Positions 39,601 to 52,605 of a stretch of DNA of 64,000 nt are shown in pieces (positions within the stretch are counted from its first letter, which is position 1; every line of letters starts with the position of its first letter). Source of the stretch: Zea mays (lineage: Eukaryota; Streptophyta; Magnoliopsida; Poales; Poaceae); assembly GCF_902167145.1 (NCBI RefSeq), contig NC_050100.1, forward strand, positions 202,405,974 to 202,469,973, written 5' to 3'. Below the pieces are notes generated by a model. The model did no database searches and was not told the DNA's origin. It worked only from the letters and a program-made list of their open reading frames with translations. A program made the position numbers and the translations under genes.

Positions 39601-42600
39601 CAATGGCCACACAACCCCCATTTTTGTCGAAAATAGCTATGAACGACCATTTTCAATAATACCGAAGGCTAACACCTATGGATTTTTGACCAAGAAATGG
39701 TCACCACCAGAAATCCAAGAATGTGATCTATGGCAAGGAAACATATGTGGGGTGAGGTTTACGAGCCTCTGGTTGATGATCATTGGCCACACAACCCCCA
39801 TTTTTATTGAAAATAGCCATGAACGACCATTTTCAATAATACCGAAGGCTAACACGTACGGATTTTTGACCAAGAAATGGTCTCCACCAGAAATCCAAGA
39901 ATGTGATCTATGGCAAGGAAACATATGTGGGGTGAGGTGTATGAGCCTCTGTCGATGATCAATGGCTACAGAACCTCTATTTTGTCGAAAATAGCCATGA
40001 ACGACCATTTTCAATGACACAGAAGGCTAACACCTATGGATTTTTGACCAAGAAATGGTCTCCACCATAAATCCAAGAATGTGATATATGGCAAGGAAAC
40101 ATATGTGTAGTGAGGTGTATGAGCCTCTAGTCGAAGATAAATGGAGAAACAACCCCCATTTTTATCGAAAATAGCCATGAATTATCATTTTCAAAAATAC
40201 CGAAGGCTAACACATTCGGATTTTTGCCCAAGAAATGGTCTCCACCATAAATCCAAGAATGTGATCTATGGCAAGGAAACATGTGTGGGGTGAGGTGTAC
40301 GAGCCTCTGGTCGATGATCAATGGCCACACAACCCCCATTTTGTCGAAAATAGCCATGAACGACCATTTTCAATAATACAGAAGGCTAACACGTACGAAT
40401 TTTTGACCAAGAAATGGTCTCCACCAGAAATCCAAGAATGTGATCTATGGCAAGAAACATATATGGGGTGAGGTGTACGAGCGTCTGGTCGATGATAAAT
40501 GGTCGTACAATCCCCATTTTTTATCAAAATAGCCATGAACGATCATTTTCAATAATACCAGAGGCTAACACCTACAGATTTTTGACCAAGAAATGGTCTC
40601 CACCAGAAATCCAAGAATGTGATCTATGGCAAGGAAACATATGTGGGGTGAGGTGTATGAACCTCTGGTCGATGATCAATGGCCACACAACCCCCATTTT
40701 TATCGAAAATAGCCATGAACGACAATTTACAATAATATCGAAGGCTAAGACCTACGGATTTTTGACCAAGAAATGGTCTCCACCAGAAATCCAAGAATTT
40801 GATCTATGGCAAGGAAACATATGTGGGGTGAGGTGTACGAGCCTCTGGTCGATGATCAATGGCCACAGAACCCCCATTTTTGTCGAAAATAGCCATGAAC
40901 GACCATTTTCAATTATACCGAAGGCTAACACCTACGGATTTTTGACCAAGAAATCGTCTCCACCAGAAATCCAAGAATATGATCTATGGCAAGGAATTAT
41001 ATGTCGGGTGAGGTGTACGAGCCTCTGGTCGATGATCAATGGCCACACAACCCCCATTTTTGTCGAAAATAGCCATGAACGACCATTTTCAATAATACCG
41101 AAGGCTAACACGTACGGATTTTTGACCAAGAAATGGTCTCCACGAGAAATCCAAGATTTTGATCTATGGCAATAAAACATATGTGGGGTGAGGTGTACGA
41201 GCCTCTGGTCGATGATCAATGGCCACACAACCCCCATTTTGTCGAAAATAGCCATGAACGACCATTTTCAATAATACCGAAGGCTAACACCTACGGATTT
41301 TTGACCAAGAAATGGTCTCCACCAGAAATCCAAGAATGTGATCTATGGCAAGGAATCATATGTGGGGTGAGGTGTATGAGCCTCTGGTCGATTATCAATG
41401 GCCACACAACCCCCATTATTGTCGAAAATAGCCATGAACGACTATTTTCAATGACACTGAAGGCTAACACCTATGGATTTTTGACCAAGAACTGGTCTCC
41501 ACCATAGATCCAAGAATGTGATCTATGGCAAGAAAACATATGTGTAGTGAGGTGTATGAGCCTCTGGTTGAAGATAAATGGCCACACAACCCCCATTTTT
41601 GTCGAAAATAGCCATGAATAACCATTTTCAATAATACCGAAAGCTAACACATTCGGATTTTTGCCCAAGAAATGGTCTCCACCAGAAATCCAAGAATGTG
41701 ATCTACGGCAAGGAAACATATGTGGGTGAGGTGTATGAGCCTCTGGTCGATGATCAATGGCCACAGAACCACTATTTTGTCGAAAATTGGCATGAACGAC
41801 CATTTTCAATAATACCGAAGGCTAACACGTACGGATTTTTGACCAAGAAATGGTCTCCACCAGAAATCCAAGAATGTGATCTACGGCAAGGAAACATATG
41901 TGGGTGAGGTGTACGAGCCTCTGGTCGATGATCAATGGCCACACAACCCCCATTTTGTCGAAAATAGCCATGAACGACCACGACCATTTTCAATAATACC
42001 GAAGGCTAACAAGTACGAATTTTTGACCAAGAAATGGTCTCCACTAGAAATCCAAGAATGTGATCTATGGCAAGGAAACATATGTGGGGTGAGGTGTACG
42101 AGCCTCTGGTTGATGATAAATGGCCACACAACCCCCATTTTTGATGAAAATAGCCATGAACGACCATTTTCAATAATACCGAAGGCTAACACCTACGGAT
42201 TTTTGAACAACAAATGGTCTCCACCAGAAATCCAAGAATATGGTCTATGGCAAGGAAACATATGTGGGGTGAGGTGTATGAGCCTTTGGTCGATGATCAA
42301 TGGCCACACAACCCCCATTTTTTTCGAAAATAGCTATGAACGACCATTTTCAATAATACCGAAGGCTAACACCTACGGATTTTTGACCAAGAAATGGTCA
42401 CCACCAGAAATCCAAGAATGTGATCTATGGCAAGGAAACATTTGTGGGGTGAGGTTTACGAGCCTCTGGTTGATGATCATTGGCCACACAACCCCCATTT
42501 TTGTTGAAAATAGCAATGAATGACAATTTTCAATAATACCGAAGGCTAACACGTACGGATTTTTGACCAAGAAATGGTCTCCACCAGAAATCCAAGAATG

Positions 42601-42837
42601 TGATCTATGGCAAGGAAACATATGTGGGGTGAGGTGTATGAGCCTCTGGTCGATGATCAATGGCTACAGAACCTCTATATTGTCGAAAATAGCCATGAAC
42701 GACCATTTTCAATGACACTGAAGGCTAACACCTATGGATTTTTGACCAAGAAATGGTCTCCACCATAAATCCAAGAATGTGATATATGGCAAGGAAACAT
42801 ATGTGTAGTGAGGTGTATGAGCCTCTAGTCGAAGATC
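33670..42837 (-). repeat. 12-monomer HOR copies (2,154-2,160 bp) followed by a 15-mer
   Basis: The marker 'aatggagaaacaacccc' lies at 33670, 35830, 37985, 40139 and 42837, giving spacings of 2160, 2155, 2154 and 2698 bp. The second and third units (35830-40139) look almost identical, including 'aaggaattatatgtcggg', 'caagaaatcgtctcc' and 'caacaaacggtctcc'. The first 12-mer has a different internal composition: it keeps the 'ttgaagataaatggcc' and 'ggccatagaaccac' monomers that the next two lack. The final 15-mer contains both sets. The sizes therefore come from different gains and losses within one parental unit. Confidence 0.92.
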
Positions 42838-45270
42838 AATGGAGAAACAACCCCCATTTTTATCGAAAATAGCCATGAATTACCATTTTCAAAAATACCG
42901 AAGGCTAACACATTCGGATTTTTGCCCAAGAAATGGTCTCCACCAGAAATCGAAGAATGTGATCTATGGCAAGGAAACATGTGTGGGGTGAGGTGTATGA
43001 GCCTCTGGTCGATGATCAATGGCCACACAACCCCCATTTTGTCGAAAATAGCCATGAACGACCATTTTCAATAATACCGAAGGTTAACACGTACGAATTT
43101 TTGACCAAGAAATGGTTTCCACCAGAAATCCAAGAATGTGATCTATGGCAAGAAACATATGTGGGGTGAGGTGTACGAGCCTCTGGTCGATGATAAATGG
43201 CCATACAACCCCCATTTTTATCAAAATAGCCATGAACGACCATTTTCAATAATACCAGAGGCTAACACCTACAGATTTTTGGCCAAGAAATGGTCTCCAC
43301 CAGAAATCTAAGAATGTGATCTATGGCAAGGAAGCATATGTGGGGTGAGGTTTATGAGCCTCTGGTCGATGATAAATGGCCACACAACCCCCATTTTTTA
43401 TGAAAATAGCCATGAGCGACCATTTTCAATAATACTAGAGGCTAACACCTACGAATTTTTGACCAAGAAATGGTCTCCACTAGAAATCCAAGAATGTGAT
43501 CTATGGCAAGGAAACATATGTGGGGTGAGGTGTATGAGCCTCTGGCGATGATCAATGGCCACACAACCCCCATTTTTGTCGAAAATAGCCATGAACGACC
43601 ATTTTCAATAATACCGAAGGCTAACACCTACCAATTTTTTTACCAAGAAATGGTCTCCACCAGAAATCCAAGAATGTGATCTACGGCAAGGAAACATATG
43701 TGGGGTGAGGCGTATGAGCCTCTGGTCAACGATCAATGGCCACACAACCCTAATTTTTGTCGAAAATAGCCATGAACGACCATTTTCAATAATACCAAAG
43801 GCTAACACATTCGGATTTTTGCCCAAGAAATGGTCTCCACCAGAAATCCAAGAATGTGATCTATGGCAAGGAGACATATGTGTGGTGAGGTATACGAGCC
43901 TCTGGTCGATGATCAATGGCCACACAACCCCCATTTTGCCGAAAATAGCCATGAACGACCATTTTCAATAATATCGAAGGCTAACTCGTACGAGTTTTTG
44001 ACCAAGAAATGGTCTCCACCAGAAATCCAAGAATGTGATCTATGGCAAGGAAACATATGTGGGGTGAGGTTTATGAGCCTCTAGTCGATGATAAATGGCC
44101 ACACAACCCCCATTTTTTATGAAAATAGCCATGAGCGACCATTTTTAATAATACTAGAGGCTAACACCTACGGATTTTTGACCAAGAAATGGACAACACC
44201 AGAAATCCAAGAATGTGATCTATGGCAAGAAACATATGTGGGGTGAGGTGTACGAGCCTCTGGTCGATGATAAATGGCCATACAACCCCCATTTTTATCA
44301 AAATAGCCATGAACGACCATTTTCAATAATACCAGAGGCTAACACCTACAGATTTTTGACCAAGAAATGGTCTCCACCAGAAATCTAAGAATGTGATCTA
44401 TGGCAAGGAAACATATGTGGGGTGAGGTTTATGAGCCTCTGGTCGATGATAAATGGCCACACAACCCCCATTTTTTATAAAAATAGCCATGAGCGACCAT
44501 TTTCAATAATACTAGAGGCTAACACCTACGGATTTTTGACCAAGAAATGGTCTCCACTAGAAATCCAAGAATGTGATCTATGGCAAGGAAACATATGTGG
44601 GGTGAGGTGTATGAGCCTCTGGCGATGATAAATGGCCACACAACCCCCATTTTTGTCAAAAATAGCCATGAACGACCATTTTCAATAATACCGAAGGCTA
44701 ACACCTACCGATTTTTTTACCAAGAAATGGTCTCCACCAAAAATCCAAGAATGTGATCTACGGCAAGGAAACATATGTGGGGTGAGGCGTATGAGCCTCT
44801 GGTCGACGATCAATGGCCACACAACCCTAATTTTTGTCGAAAATAGCCATGAACGACCATTTTCAATGACACTGAAGGCTAACACCTACGCATTTTTGAC
44901 CAACAAATGGTCTCCACCATAAATCCAAGAATGTGATCTATGGCAAGGAAACATATGTGTAGTGAGGTGTATGAGCCTCTGGTCGAAGATTAATGGCCAC
45001 ACAACCCCCATTTTTGTTGAAAATAGCCATGAATGACCATTTTCAAAAATACCAAAGGCTAACACATTCAGATTTTTGCCCAAGAAATGGTCTCCACCAG
45101 AAATCCAAGAATGTGATCTATGGCAAGGAGACATATGTGTGGTGAGGTGTACGAGCCTCTGGTCGATGATCAATGGCCACACAACCCCCATTTTGCCGAA
45201 AATAGCCATGAACGACCATTTTCAATAATATCGAAGGCTAACACGTACGAGTTTTTGACCAAGAAATGGT
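42837..45270 (-). repeat. Partial third copy of the 24-mer HOR
   Basis: After the marker at 42837 the monomer order follows the start of the 24-mer at 25050. Corresponding points are 43345 with 25558 (offset 17,787), then 44422 with 26813 and 45120 with 27509 (offsets near 17,610), so about one monomer was lost in between. Correspondence ends near 45270, where this copy continues as 'ccagaaatccaagaatgtg' but the 24-mer continues as 'cgagaaatccaagatttt'. At 44191-44200 the usual 'ggtctccacc' reads 'ggacaacacc', three substitutions within four bases. Confidence 0.85.
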
Positions 45271-45289
45271 CTCCACCAGAAATCCAAGA

Positions 45290-48200
45290 ATGTGATCTAT
45301 GGCAAGGAAACATATGTGGGGTGAGGTTTATGAGCCTCTAGTCGATGATAAATGGCCACACAACCCCCATTTTTTATGAAAATAGCCATGAGCGACCATT
45401 TTAAATAATACTAGAGGCTAACACCTACGGATTTTTGACCAAGAAATGGTCTCCACCAGAAATCCAAGAATGTGATCTATGGCAAGGAAACATATGTGGG
45501 GTGAGGTGTATGAGCCTCTGGTCGATGATCAATGGCCACACAACCCCCATTTTTGTCGAAAATAGCCATGAACGACGATTTTCAATAATACCAAAGGCTA
45601 ACACCTACGGATTTTTGACCAAGAAATGGCCTCCACCAGAAATTCAAGAATGTGATCTAAGGCAAGGAAACATATGTGGGGTCAGGTGTATGAGCCTCTG
45701 GTCCAGGATCAATGGCCACACAACCCTAATTTTTGTCGAAAATAGCCATGAACGACCATTTTCGATGACACTGAAGGCTAACGCCTACGGATTTTTGACC
45801 AAGAAATGGTCTCCACCATAAATCCAAGAATGTGATCTATGGCAAGGAAACATATGTGTAGTGAGGTGTATGAGCCTCTGGTCCAATATCAATGGCCACA
45901 CAACCCCCATTTTTGTCGAAAATAGCCATGAACGACCATTTTCAATAGTTCCGAAGGCTAACACATTCAGATTTTTGACCAAGAAATGGTCTCCACCAGA
46001 AATCAAAGAATGTGATCTATGGCAAGGAAACATATGTGGGGTGAGGTGTACGCGCCTTTGGTCGATGATCAATGGCCACACAAACCCCATTTTTTGTCGA
46101 AAATAGCCATGAATGACCATTTTCAATAATACCGAAGGCTAACACGTATGGAATTTTGACTAAGAAATGGTCTCCACTAGATATCCAAGAATGTGATCTA
46201 TGGCAAGGAAGCATATGTGGGTGAGGTGTATGAGCCTCTAGTCGATGATAAATGGCCACACAACCCCCATTTCAGTCGAAAATAGCCATGAACGACCATT
46301 TTCAATAATACAGAAGGCTAACAACCAACAGATTTTTGACCAAGAAATGGTCTCCACAAGAAATCCAAGAATGTGATCTATGGCAAGAAAACATATGTGG
46401 GGTGAAGTGTACGAGCCTCTGGTCAATGATCAATGGCCACACAACCCCCATTTTTGTCGAAAATAGGCATGAACGATAATTTTCAATGACACTGAAGGCT
46501 AACACCTATGGATTTTTGACCAAGAAATGGTCTCCACCATAAATCCAAGAATTTGATCTATGGCAAGGAAACATATGTGTAGTGAGGTGTATGAGCCTCT
46601 GGTCGAAGATCAATGGCCACACAACCCCCATTTTTGTCGAAAATAGCCATGAATGACCATTTTCAATAATACCGAAGGCTAACACGTACGAATTTTTTAC
46701 CAAGAAATGGTCTCCACCAGAAATCCAAGAATGTGATCTATGGCAAGGAAACATATGTGGGGTGATGTGTACTAGCCTCTGGTCGATGATAAATGGCCAC
46801 ACAACCCCCATTTTTGATGAAAATAGCCATGAACGACCATTTTCAATAATAGTAGAGGCTAACACCTACGGATTTTTTACCAAGAAATGGTCTCCACCAG
46901 AAATCCAAGAATGTGATTTATGGCAAGGAAACATATGTGGGGTGAGGTGTATGAGCCTCTCGTCGATGATAAATGGCCACACAACCCCCATTTTTGTCGA
47001 AAATAGCCATGAACGACCATTTTCAATAACACCGAAGGCTAACACCAACGAATTTTTGACCAAGAAATGGTCCCCACCAGAAATCCAAGAATGTGATCCA
47101 TGGCAAGGAGACATATGTGTGGTGAGGTGTACGAGCCTCTGGTCGATGATCAATGGCCACACAACCCTAATTTTTGTCGAAAATAGCCATGAACGACCAT
47201 TTTCAATGACACTGAAGGCTAACACCTACGGATTTTTGACCAACAAATGGTCTCCACCATAAATCCAAGAATGTGATCTATGGCAAGGAAACATATGTGG
47301 GGTGAGGTTTATGAGCCTCTAGTCGATGATAAATGGCCACACAACCCCCATTTTTTATGAAAATAGCCATGAGCGACCATTTTCAATAATACTAGAGGCT
47401 AACACCTACGGATTTTTGACCAAGAAATGGTCTCCACCAGAAATCCAAGAATGTGATCTATGACAAGGAAACATATGTGGGGTGAGGTGTATGAGCCTCT
47501 GGTCGATGATCAATGGCCACACAACCCCCATTTTTGTCGAAAATAGCCATGAACGACGATTTTCAATAATACCGAAGGCTAACACCTACGGATTTTTGAC
47601 CAAGAAATGGCCTCCACCAGAAATCCAAGAATGTGATCTACGGCAAGGAAACATATGTGGGGTGAGGTGTATGAGCCTCTGGTCAACGATCAATGGCCAC
47701 ACAACCCTAATTTTTGTCGAAAATAGCCATGAACGACCATTTTCAATGACACTGAAGGCTAACACCTACGGATTTTTGACCAAGAAATGTTCTCCACCAT
47801 AAATCCAAGAATGTGATCTATGGCAAGGAAACATATGTGTAGTGAGGTGTATGAGCCTCTGGTCCAATATCAATGGCCACACAACCCCCATTTTTGTCGA
47901 AAATAGCCATGAACAACCATTTTCTCAATAGTTCCGAAGGCTAACACATTCGGATTTTTGACCAAGAAATGGTCTCAACCAGAAATCAAAGAATGTGATC
48001 TATGGCAAGGAAACATATGTGGGGTGAGGTGTACGCGCCTTTGGTCGATGATCAATGGTCACACAACCCCCATTTTTGTCGAAAATAGCCATGAATGACA
48101 TTTTTCAATAATACCGAAGGCTAACACGTACGGATTTTTGACCAAGAAATGGTCTCCACTAGATATCCAAGAATGTGATCTATGGCAAGGAAGCATATGT

Positions 48201-49100
48201 GGGTTGAGGTGTATGAGCCTCTGGTCGATGATAAATGGCCACACAACCCCCATTTCAGTCGAAAATAGCCATGAACGACCATTTTCAATAATACAGAAGG
48301 CTAACAACCAACAGATTTTTGACCAAGAAATGGTCTCCACCAGAAATCCAAGAATGTGATCTATGGCAAGAAAACATATGTGGGGTGAAGTTAACGAGCC
48401 TCTGGTCAATGATCAATGGCCACACAACCCCCATTTTTGTCGAAAATTGCCATGAACGATAATTTTCAATGACACTGAAGGCTAACACCTATGGATTTTT
48501 GACCAAGAAATGGTCTCCACCATAAATCCAAGAATTTGATCTATGGCAAGGAAACATATGTGTAGTGAGGTGTATGAGCCTCTGGTCGAAGATCAATGGC
48601 CACACAACCCCCATTTTTGTCGAAAATAGCCATGAATGACCATTTTCAATAATACCAAAGGCTAACACGTACGAATTTTTGACCAAGAAATGGTCTCCAC
48701 CAGAAATCCAAGAATGTGATCTATGGCAAGGAAACATATGTGTAGTGAGGTGTATGAGCCTCTGGTCGAAGATCAATGGCCACACAACCCCCATTTTTGT
48801 CGAAAATAGCCATGAACGACCATTTTCAATAATAGCAGAGGCTAACACCTACAGATTTTTTACCAAGAAATGGTCTCCACCAGAAATCCAAGATTGTGAT
48901 CTATGGGAAGGAAACATATGTGGGGTGAGGTGTATGAGCCTCTGGTCGATGATAAATGGCCACACAACCCCCATTTTTGTCGAAAATAGCCATGAACGAC
49001 CATTTTCAATAATATCGAAGGCTAACACCAACGGATTTTTGACCAAGAAATGGTCCCCACCAGAAATCCAAGAATGTGATCTATGGCAATAAAACATATG
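45290..49100 (-). repeat. 11-monomer HOR pair, period ~1,982 bp
   Basis: The rare word 'gataattttcaatgacac' occurs at 46475 and 48458 (1,983 bp apart), and 'gaacgacgattttc' recurs about 1,981 bp apart (near 45570 and 47551). Both copies also carry 'aatggcctccaccag', 'tggtccaatatcaatgg', 'tactagatatccaag' or its equivalent, 'aggaagcatatgtggg', and 'gaaggctaacaaccaacag'. The first copy starts near 45290 and the second near 47275. Toward the right end single monomers differ, for example around 46741 versus 48724. Confidence 0.88.
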
Positions 49101-49199
49101 TGGGGTGAAGTGTACGAGCCTCTGGTCGATGATCAATGGCCACACAAACCCCATTTTTGTCGAAAATAGCCATGAACGACCTTTTCAATGACACTGAAC

Positions 49200-50250
49200 G
49201 CTAACACCTACGGATTTTTGACCAAGAAATGGTCTCCAACATAAATCCAAGAATGTGATCTATGGAAAGGAAACATGTGTACTGAGGTGTATGAGCCTTT
49301 GGTCGAATATCAATGGCCACACAACCCCCATTTTTGTCGAAAATAGCCATGAACGACCATTTTCAATAGTATCGAAGGCTAAAACATTCAGATTTTTGAC
49401 CAAGAAATGGTATCCACCAGAAATCAAAGAATGTGATCTATGGCAAGGAAACATATGTGGGGTGAGGTTTACGAGCCTCTGGTCGATGATCAATGGCCAC
49501 ACAACCCCCATTTTTGTCGAAAATAGCCATGAATGACCATTTTCAATAATACTGAAGGCTAACACGTATAGATTTTTGACCAATAAATGGTCTCCACCAG
49601 AAATCCAAGAATGTGATCTATGGCAAGGAAATATATGTGGGGTGAGGTGTACGAGCCTCTGGTCGATGATAAATGGCCACACAACCCCCATTTTAGTCGA
49701 AAATAGCCATGAACGACCATTTTCAATAATACCGATGGCTAACACCAACGGATTTTTGACTAAGAAATGGTCTTCACCAGAAATCCAAGAATGTGATCTA
49801 TGGCACGAAAACCTATGTGGGGTGAAGTGTACGAGCCTCTGGTCGATGATCAATGGCCACACAACCCCCATTTTTGTCGGAAATAGCCATGAACGACCAT
49901 TTTCAATGACACTGAAGGCTAACACCTACGGATTTTTGACCAAGAACTGGTCTCCACCATAAATCCAAGAATGTGATCTATGGCAAGGAAACATATGTGT
50001 AGTGAGATGTATGAGCCTCTGGTCAAAGATCAATGGCCACACAACCCCCATTTTTGTCGAAAATAGTCATGAATGACAATTTTCAATAATACCGAAGGCT
50101 AACACATTCGGATTTTTGCCCAAGAAATGGTCTCCACTAGAAATCCAAGAATGTGATATATGGCGAGGAAACATATGTGGGGTGAGGTGTACGAGCCTCT
50201 GGTCGATGATCAATGGCCACACAACCCCCATTTTGTCGAAAATAGCCATG
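49200..50250 (-). repeat. Segment mirrored by 52605-53650
   Basis: Reading leftward from 50249 and rightward from 52605, the two stretches have the same monomer order and the same private changes: 'tttccgacaaaaatg' (as 'gtcggaaatagcc' on this strand), the 'cacataggttttcttgcc' type variant, 'ccatttattggtc' or its counterpart, 'ttgaatgttttagcc', and the 2-bp deletion giving 'cactacacatgtttcc'. About 1 kb is shared. The intervening 50250-52604 includes other monomers and the inverted duplication at switch 2, so the mirror axis of this pair differs from that of the small duplication. Confidence 0.85.
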
Positions 50251-51689
50251 AACGATCATTTTCAATAATACTGAAGGCTAACACGTATGAATTTTTTACC
50301 AAGAAATGGTCTCCACCAGAAATCCAAGAATGTGATCTATAGCAAGGAAACATATGTGGGGTGAGGTGTACGAGCCTCTGGTCGATGATAAATGGCCACA
50401 CAACCCCCATTTTTGATGAAAATAGCCATGAACGACCATTTTCAATAATACCGAAGGCTAACACCTACGGATTTTTGACCAAGAAATGGTCTCCACCAGA
50501 AATCCAAGAATGTGATCTATGGAAAGGAAACATATGTGGGGTGAGGTGTATGAGCCTCTGGTCGATGATCAATGGCCAAAGAACCCCCATTTTTGTCAAA
50601 AATAGCCATGAACGACCATTTTCAATAATACCGAAGGCTAACACCTACGGATTTTCGACCAAGAAATGGTCTCCACCAGAAATCCAAAATGTGATCTATG
50701 GCAAGGAAACATATGTGGGGTGAGGTGTACGAGCCTTTGGTCGATGATCAATGGCCACATAACCCCCATTTTTGTCGAAAATAGCCATGAACGACCATTT
50801 TCAATGACACTGAAGGGTAACACCTATAGATTTTTTACCAAGAAATGGTCACCACCATAAGTCCAAGAATGTGATCTATGGAAAGGAAACATATGTGGGG
50901 TGAGGTGTATGGGCCTCTGGTCGTTGATCAATGGCCACACAACGCCCATTTTTTGTCGAAATAGCGATCAACGACCATTTTCAATAATACAGAAGGCTAA
51001 CACGTATGGATTTTTGACCAAGAAATGGTCTCCACCAGAAATCCGAGAATGTGATATATGGCAAGGAAACATATGTGGGGTGAGGTGTACGAGCCTCTGG
51101 TCGATGATCAATGGCCACACAACCCCCATTTTTGTTGAAAATAGCCATGACCGACCATTTTCAATGACACTGAAGGCTAACACCTACGGAATTTTGACGA
51201 AGAAATGGTCTCCACCATAAATCCAAGAATGTGATCTCTGGCAAGGAAACAAATGTGTAGTGAGGTGTATGAGCCTCTGGTCGAAGATCAATGGCCACAC
51301 AACACCCATTTTTGTCGAAAATCGCCATGAATGACCATTTTCAATAATACCGAAGGCTAACACATTCAGATTTTTGCCCAAGAAATGGTCTCCACCAGAA
51401 ATCTAAGAATGTGACCTATGGAAATGAAACATATGTGGGGTGAGGTGTACGAGCCTCTGGTCGATGATCAATGGCCACACAACCCCCATTTTTGTCAAAA
51501 ATAGCCATGAACGACCATTTTCAATGACACTGAAGGCTAACACTCACGGATTTTTGACCAAGAAATGGTCTCCACCATAAATCCAAGAATGTGATTTATG
51601 GCAAGGAAACATATGTGTAGTGAGGTGTATGAGCCTCTGGTCGAATATCAATGGCCACACAAACCTTATTTCTGTCGAAAATAGCCATG

Positions 51690-52605
51690 AACGACCATTT
51701 TCAATAGTACCGAAGCTAACACATTCGGATTTTTGACCAAGAAATGGTCTCCACCAGAAATCAAAGAATGTGATCTATGGCAAGGAAACATATGTGGGGT
51801 GAGGTTTATGAGCCTCTGGTCGATGATCAATGGCCACACAACCCCCATTTTTGTCGAAAATAGACATGAATGGCCATTTTCAATAATACCGAAGGCTAAC
51901 ACGTACGGATTTTTGACCCAGAAATGGTCTCCACCAAAAATCCAAGAATTTGATCCATGGCAAGGAAACATATGTGGGGTGAGGTGTACGAGCCTCTGGT
52001 CGATGATAAATGGCCACACAACCCCCATTTTAGACGAAAATAGCCATGAACGACCATTTTCAATAATACCGAAGGCTAACACCAACGGATTCTTGACCAA
52101 GAAATGGTCTCCACCAGAAATCCAAGAATGTGATCAATGGCAAGAAAACATATGTGGGGTAAAGTGTACGAGCCTCTGGTCGATGATCAATGGCCACACA
52201 ACCCCCATTTTGTCGAAAATTGCCATGAACGACCATTTTCCGTTCATGGCTATTTTCGTCTAAAATGGGGGTTGTGTGGCCATTTATCATCGACCAGAGG
52301 CTCGTACACCTCACCCCACATATGTTTCCTTGCCATAGATCACATTCTTGGATTTTTGGTATAGACCATTTCTGGGTCAAAAATCCGTACGTGTTAGCCT
52401 TCGGTATTATTGAAAATGGCCATTCATGGCTATTTTCGACAAAAATGGGGGTGGTGTGGCCATTGATCATCGACCAGAGGCTCATAAACCTCACCCCACA
52501 TATGTTTCCTTGCCATAGTTCACATTCTTTGATTTCTGGTGGAGACCATTTCTTGGTCAAAAATCCGAATGTGTTAGCTTCGGTACTATTGAAAATGGTC
52601 GTACA
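51690..52605. repeat. Inverted duplication of two monomers around switch 2
   Basis: Forward sequence 52241-52605 is a near copy of the reverse complement of 51690-52052. Shared rare variants prove it. Both have 'tttagacgaaaat' (or its complement), both lack one G in the usual 'gaaggctaac' word, giving 'gaagctaac', and both carry a variant of the 'tgacccagaaatgg' word. The two copies are separated by 52053-52240, about one monomer, so the turn-round point is offset by a monomer and is not a perfect palindrome. Similarity falls back to ordinary monomer level beyond about 51690 and 52605. Confidence 0.88.
52214..52258. other. Orientation switch 2 (reverse to forward) with an 18-bp hairpin
   Basis: Reverse sequence ends with 'gaccattttc' at 52240 and forward sequence begins with 'cgttcatggc' at 52241, with no shared bases and no added ones. 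The two sides form an inverted repeat: stem 52214-52231 pairs with 52241-52258 with one mismatch, around a 9-nt loop (52232-52240). Part of the stem simply reflects that both sides are the same satellite, so the hairpin is a by-product of the join and is not evidence of a functional element. Confidence 0.93.

Larger units (their letters stand above)
22434..52240 (-). repeat. Array block 2, reverse orientation (about 165 monomers)
   Basis: All monomers read as the reverse complement ('tttttgaccaagaaatgg', 'gtcgaaaatagccatgaa'). This is the longest single-orientation block in the window. It contains the clearest HORs: 24-mers, 12-mers, a 15-mer and 11-mers. The marker 'aatggagaaacaacccc', which replaces the usual 'aatggccacacaacccc', occurs once per HOR near 22711, 25050, 29358, 33670, 35830, 37985, 40139 and 42837. 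It is absent between about 42.9 kb and the end of the block, where the HOR type changes. Confidence 0.97.
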
